Positions 60,321 to 64,000 of a stretch of 64,000 nucleotides of DNA are shown here, piece by piece. Position numbers and translations under genes: made by a program. Positions within the stretch are counted from its first letter, which is position 1; each line of letters opens with the position of its first letter. The notes beneath the pieces are model-generated. The model did no database searches. It was not told where the DNA came from and saw only the letters and a program-made list of their open reading frames with translations. The stretch covers positions 1,674,001 through 1,738,000 of the forward strand of contig CBDFMN010000003.1 in assembly GCA_965249685.1 (NCBI GenBank), read 5' to 3'. Origin of the DNA: RH-AL1 sp965249685. GTDB lineage: Bacteria > Pseudomonadota > Alphaproteobacteria > Rhizobiales > Beijerinckiaceae.

Positions 60321-61226
60321 CTATAACGTCCCGACGATCGCCTCGGCAGCCATCGACTGGAGATGCAATCCAGCGGGTGATATCGCGAGGCCGGCACGCA
60401 TCGATCTTTCCGCATCCGCGCCTAAAGTCTGGTTGAGATATTCGGCTTCGAGCAGGGACCGGTCGAGAAGCGCGATCCACCGTTTCCAATGCCACGCCGT
60501 CGCCCCCGGGAATACGGAAGCGTCTGCCGCGACCAGCGTCCTGGCATTCTCGACCTTACGACGGAACCGCTCAAAATTTAAAAACGGGATGTGAACCGTT
60601 AAGATGTCGCTGGCAGCTCTCGCCGCGATCACCGTCCCGTCTTCTCGCAACGCATTGTGGGCGCCCTGAGAAACCGTCGCAAGGGACGGACCACGTGCGA
60701 TCACCTTTTCTGCCGGTTGCCCGGCGATCCACCGCAAGGCTTGGTCCTTGTCCATGGCGGCCTGGGTCAGACGTGAAGGCGCGACGAACAGGTCAAGCTC
60801 TTCAAGCCTGACTGTTCTGCCATGGGCGAAGCGATCGAGGCGCTCGCCCAGACAAGCGTTGAAGCGCCTGATGGAGAGAGCCTCGGCACCTGTATTTGTC
60901 AGCACTTGCCGCAGGTCACCGAAGGCAGGCAACCAGAATTCGTCGCCGTCCTGCACAAGGATCCAGTCGGGTGTGAACCGCTCTTTCGCGAGCGCAATAC
61001 CACGCGCGAAATAGTCGGCGTCGTGGCGGGGATCGCCGCTGGTTTCGATCAGTGCGATGCGGCCTTGCTTAACGAACTCGTGGAGGATCTCGCGCGTGCC
61101 GTCCGTCGAGCCGTTGTCGACAAGGACGATGGCAGCGACAGACAGCGCTTCCAGGTGTTCGATGCATCGGGCTATCAGCTCATGTTCGTCGCAGACGCCG
61201 ACGACGGCAGCGATCGTCGGTAACAT
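60321..61226 (-). CDS. family 2 glycosyltransferase
   Basis: The product (301 aa) is a GT2-like protein: AAVVGVCDEHELIARCIEHLEAL at the N-terminus, IVLVDNGSTDGTREIL near 33, and WILVQDGDEFW near 88 with a D-x-D type site. After residue 110 the sequence is family-typical but without other clear motifs. Its ATG overlaps the stop of the upstream acetyltransferase gene by one base (TGATG), so the two are co-translated. Sugar donor and acceptor are unknown. Confidence 0.82.
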   Translation of the reverse strand: MLPTIAAVVGVCDEHELIARCIEHLEALSVAAIVLVDNGSTDGTREILHEFVKQGRIALIETSGDPRHDADYFARGIALAKERFTPDWILVQDGDEFWLPAFGDLRQVLTNTGAEALSIRRFNACLGERLDRFAHGRTVRLEELDLFVAPSRLTQAAMDKDQALRWIAGQPAEKVIARGPSLATVSQGAHNALREDGTVIAARAASDILTVHIPFLNFERFRRKVENARTLVAADASVFPGATAWHWKRWIALLDRSLLEAEYLNQTLGADAERSMRAGLAISPAGLHLQSMAAEAIVGTL

Positions 61227-61966
61227 CAGGCCACGATCCGTTTCGAGCCGGGCGCGAGGACCCGCGGTCGCGCGAGGTGGCGGAGCGACCGCGCGGGATT
61301 GCCGGCAATCTTCGCGAAGGCCGCAACTGACTTCGTCACGACCGATCCAGCGGAAATCTTTGCGCCTTCACCGATTCGAAGGGGAGCCCCGGGTCGACCG
61401 TTGACGACGGTCGTTCCGGCGCCCAGAAAAACGCCTTGCTCCAGCACGACGTATCCTGACACCGTGCAGGAGGGACAGATCGTGCAGAATTCTTCGATGA
61501 CGACGTCATGCCCGATCGAACAGGCCGACATGATCTGCACGTGCTCGCCGATGGTGGTGAGGGGTCCGACGTAGCTGCTGGGTCCGATGAACGTCCCGCT
61601 TCCGATTTGGACACCGGGGAAGACGAAGGCGGGACAATGGTCATAAAGCCGCGCGAACCCGGCACCGGCCCGCTTGAGGCGCTCGACGATCGCGCGACGC
61701 GCCGTGGGTGCGCCGACGCTGACCAGGACCGACGTCTCTGCGGCGCTCGCCTGCCATTGCGGAAAGGACAGGACCGGTAAGCCGCCGATCTCTGACCCCA
61801 GGCCGCCTTCATCGTCGTCGATGTAGCCCATCAAGACCGCCAGCTCGTACGGTGCGAAACCATATTGAAGTACGGAGCTCATCGCCTGACCGTATCCGGA
61901 GGCGCCGAAGACGAGCACCGGACTTGGTCCGGCTGTTGCAGCTGGACTTTTTTTGTCGCCACCCAT
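61226..61966 (-). CDS. NeuD/PglD-like sugar O- or N-acetyltransferase
   Basis: The product (246 aa) has an N-terminal Rossmann-like part (VLVFGASGYGQAMSSVLQYG) for substrate binding and a left-handed beta-helix from about 105: hexapeptide repeats such as VFPGVQIGSGTFIGPSSYVG, with the conserved HDVVIEEFCTI and GAGTTVVNG segments. This matches the sialic-acid acetyltransferase NeuD / PglD family, which acetylates an amino or hydroxyl group on a sugar nucleotide. The aminotransferase at the right edge would supply an amino sugar to acetylate. The start ATG 61966 is used; a GTG at 62005 is less likely. Confidence 0.87.
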   Translation of the reverse strand: MGGDKKSPAATAGPSPVLVFGASGYGQAMSSVLQYGFAPYELAVLMGYIDDDEGGLGSEIGGLPVLSFPQWQASAAETSVLVSVGAPTARRAIVERLKRAGAGFARLYDHCPAFVFPGVQIGSGTFIGPSSYVGPLTTIGEHVQIMSACSIGHDVVIEEFCTICPSCTVSGYVVLEQGVFLGAGTTVVNGRPGAPLRIGEGAKISAGSVVTKSVAAFAKIAGNPARSLRHLARPRVLAPGSKRIVA

Positions 61967-62045
61967 CTCAGTTTTCCATTGCAACTCCAGGTAGCAATAA
62001 CGCACATCTCTTACCGGGGCCAGTTCTCCTTGGTACGCAGGTCAG

Positions 62046-63257
62046 ATGGTTTCGACGAGCAATCCGGACCGCAAATGGAATGAAAACTCGCGGTGGACGC
62101 CTATATCAGGGCGCGCGGCGCCGATCCTCGTGGTGCTTGATGATTTCTTTCCACATCCGGGCTCGGCATTCCGCTTCGAGGAGTTCCGCTGCTACCTCGA
62201 CCATATCCCCAATAGTGCGATCTACTCGACGGGAGGCGCCTTACACCTGGCCGACGAAGCGCGGCCCGTAGCCGATCTTATCGCATCGTACGAGGCCTCC
62301 CATCCCACACATGCCGGACGCCTTTTTTCGATCGAGGCGAGCGCACTGCCGCCAGCCACCCTCTATTACGCGGTGTTCCTCCATGTCATTTACGGCTTCA
62401 TCGAAGCCATCGAGCGGCAAGCCAAGCCCTTTGCCTTCACGCTCTACCCGGGAGGGGGCTTCGCGTTGGATGACGATCGAAGCGACGCGATGATGCGCCG
62501 CGTGTTCGACTCGCCCTGCTTCGAACGTGTGATCGCGACGCAACCCGTCACCCGTGACTATCTCCTCGCCAAGGCGTTCTGCCGCGAGGATCAGGTTCTG
62601 CCTCTTTATGGAGGCGTTCTCACACGCTCCGCGTTGCCGCCGCCGCCCGTCCACACGCGCTACGGTGCCGGCAAATCGACACTCGACCTCTGCTTCGTCG
62701 CCAATCGATACAGCGCGCACGGAGCCGACAAAGGTTACGATCTGTTCGTTGCCATGGCAAAGAGCCTCGGCGAGTCGCCGATCGACGCGCGGTTTCACGT
62801 CGTCGGCCGCTTCGACGCGACAATCCTCGACCTCGGCGCGGCTGCGCCGCTCTTCTCCTTCTACGGGCCGCGGCCCACGTCGTTTTTCCGTTCGTTCTAT
62901 GCCGGAATCGACGCGATCGTCTCGCCGACGCGACCGTTTGTGCTTGGGCCGGGCCGTTTCGATGGCTTCCCCACGGGCTGTAGCGTGGAGGCTGGGCTGC
63001 ACGAGGTGGCGGTAATCTGCACCGATAAGCTCGGCCTCAACGTGGATTTCGAGGATGGGGAAGATCTGCTGCTCGTTGAAGCCGATGTGAAGGACATCGT
63101 CGCCAAAGTCGAGGCGCTCGCCTCCCAACCGGGACGTCTCGAAGCCTTGGGACGCAACGCACGCCGCCGCATGCTCGAGGTCTATGGTTACCAGCGCCAG
63201 ATGCAGCCACGCATCGACCTCCTGATCGCGCTGCTCGAGGGCGCAACAGGACGATAA
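62046..63257 (+). CDS. glycosyltransferase, GT1/GT4 type
   Basis: The product (403 aa) resembles a GT-B fold transferase. The first 200 residues contain VVLDDFFPHPGSAFRFEEF and an alpha/beta region; the second half has a nucleotide-binding domain (LDLCFVANRYSAHGADKGYDLFVAMAKSL, FHVVGRFD) and the E-x7-E-like area DGFPTGCSVEAGLHEVAVICTDKLG near 318-340. FDGFPTG followed by an acidic-residue loop is typical of GT4-like enzymes. It is convergent with the aminotransferase gene and lies beside the NeuD-type gene. Substrates are unknown. Confidence 0.78.
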   Translation: MVSTSNPDRKWNENSRWTPISGRAAPILVVLDDFFPHPGSAFRFEEFRCYLDHIPNSAIYSTGGALHLADEARPVADLIASYEASHPTHAGRLFSIEASALPPATLYYAVFLHVIYGFIEAIERQAKPFAFTLYPGGGFALDDDRSDAMMRRVFDSPCFERVIATQPVTRDYLLAKAFCREDQVLPLYGGVLTRSALPPPPVHTRYGAGKSTLDLCFVANRYSAHGADKGYDLFVAMAKSLGESPIDARFHVVGRFDATILDLGAAAPLFSFYGPRPTSFFRSFYAGIDAIVSPTRPFVLGPGRFDGFPTGCSVEAGLHEVAVICTDKLGLNVDFEDGEDLLLVEADVKDIVAKVEALASQPGRLEALGRNARRRMLEVYGYQRQMQPRIDLLIALLEGATGR

Positions 63258-64000
63258 TTACTGCAGCGGCGCGGCCCGTTCGTGCAGCCGGACGATGTCC
63301 ATGATCGAGCGAACGTCGCGCGCGGTCAGATCGACCGCCATCGGCAGGCCGACAAGACGGTCGGCCAGGTCCTCCGTTTGCGGAAGAGGGTCCCGGCCGA
63401 AGCGGCGGCAATAGGGATGCCGGTGTACGCCGGCGCCGTACCATTTGCGGCAGCCGATGCCGACGCCGTTCAGCGCCGCCATCAATCCATGCGCTTGCTC
63501 CCAAGTCGGCAACTCGGCGAGGACGTAATTGGAGGCGATGGCGGGCGCTAGATGCAGCGAGCTGTTGAGCCCCGCGCCGGCCTCGCGGTAGCAGTGGGCG
63601 ATGGCCGCATAGCGGCGGCACTTGTCGTCCCAGCCATCCAGTTCGGCGAGGCCCACGGCGGCATGGTACTCGCTCATCTTGCCATTGATGCTCGGCCGCT
63701 CGGAGACCCGTTCGAGGGTATAGCCAAAGTTCAGACATTCCACTGCCGCGCGCCATGTCGGCTCGTCGCCGCAAAAAACTGCCCCTCCCTCGCCCGTGCA
63801 GAACGCCTTGGTTGCATGGAAACTCGTGGCGAGGGGGATGGTGCCGAGCGTGAGGTCGGGCCGTGCGATCAAGCCTTCGACAGCCGCCGCGGCGTCGATT
63901 GCGACGGGGATGCCGGTCGCGGCGCGTAACGCCTCCCAAGGAGCCTGCGGAACAGGACGGCCGTAGGCAGCCACCGGGACGATCAGGCCGACTTGCCCGA
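63258..64000 (-). CDS. DegT/DnrJ/EryC1/StrS aminotransferase, 5' part beyond the window
   Basis: The 3' 247 codons are present; the frame remains open to base 64000 (GQVGLIVPVAAYGRP...), so the start is outside the window. SFHATKAFCTGEGGAVF contains the Schiff-base Lys; PVAIDAAAAVEG contains the Asp that binds the cofactor; NGKMSEYHAAVGLAELD is typical of the family. These PLP enzymes put an amino group on a keto-sugar nucleotide. The product could be acetylated by the NeuD-type enzyme three genes away. The stop is one base from that of the convergent glycosyltransferase. Confidence 0.9.
   Translation of the reverse strand, partial: GQVGLIVPVAAYGRPVPQAPWEALRAATGIPVAIDAAAAVEGLIARPDLTLGTIPLATSFHATKAFCTGEGGAVFCGDEPTWRAAVECLNFGYTLERVSERPSINGKMSEYHAAVGLAELDGWDDKCRRYAAIAHCYREAGAGLNSSLHLAPAIASNYVLAELPTWEQAHGLMAALNGVGIGCRKWYGAGVHRHPYCRRFGRDPLPQTEDLADRLVGLPMAVDLTARDVRSIMDIVRLHERAAPLQ

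Overview
The window looks like chromosome of a high-GC alphaproteobacterium of the order Hyphomicrobiales, most like the Beijerinckiaceae/Methylobacteriaceae. This rests on the kinds of genes present: formate--tetrahydrofolate ligase, a STAS-fused MlaE, Omp25/31-type porin, the prkA-yeaH-spoVR block, dTDP-rhamnose genes and KpsE/KpsT-type capsule export. No search was run, so genus is open.

Layout. 1-7365: end of a C1-folate gene, a hypothetical protein, a glycosyltransferase/metallophosphatase pair, a dipeptide epimerase, the mlaEFD lipid-transport operon and a small hypothetical gene. 7672-13691: spoVR-yeaH-prkA stress operon and an outer-membrane beta-barrel protein with a clear terminator. 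13783-21491: GH15 glucoamylase, a flavoprotein plus ATP-grasp pair, a DUF1328 gene broken by an amber codon, a hypothetical periplasmic protein and metC.

21632-39560 looks like an acquired, partly decayed region. It begins at a tRNA-Arg(CCG) gene, continues through frameshifted genes and a broken IS5-type transposase, and ends in an IS3-type remnant and a broken response regulator. Between the decayed edges lies an intact cargo: a LuxR-type regulator, a divergent 2,767-residue secreted animal-type haem peroxidase with RTX repeats, its type I secretion ATPase and adaptor, an unknown protein, and a TPR-sulfotransferase. A Tat-exported superoxide dismutase follows, and could supply peroxide to the peroxidase.

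40776-64000 is a surface-polysaccharide region. An overlapping five-gene operon (rfbF, rfbG, C-methyltransferase, RmlC-like epimerase, reductase) should make a CDP-linked C-methylated 6-deoxyhexose. Next come rfbB-rfbD-rfbA for dTDP-rhamnose (without its own rfbC), a methyltransferase, three family-2 glycosyltransferases, one GT1/4 enzyme, two KpsE-like chain-length/export proteins, KpsT, a sulfotransferase with a coiled-coil tail, a NeuD-type acetyltransferase and a DegT-type aminotransferase running off the right edge. The genes suggest an ABC-exported, possibly sulfated and branched-sugar-decorated capsule. KpsM, the outer-membrane exporter and TolC are not in the window.
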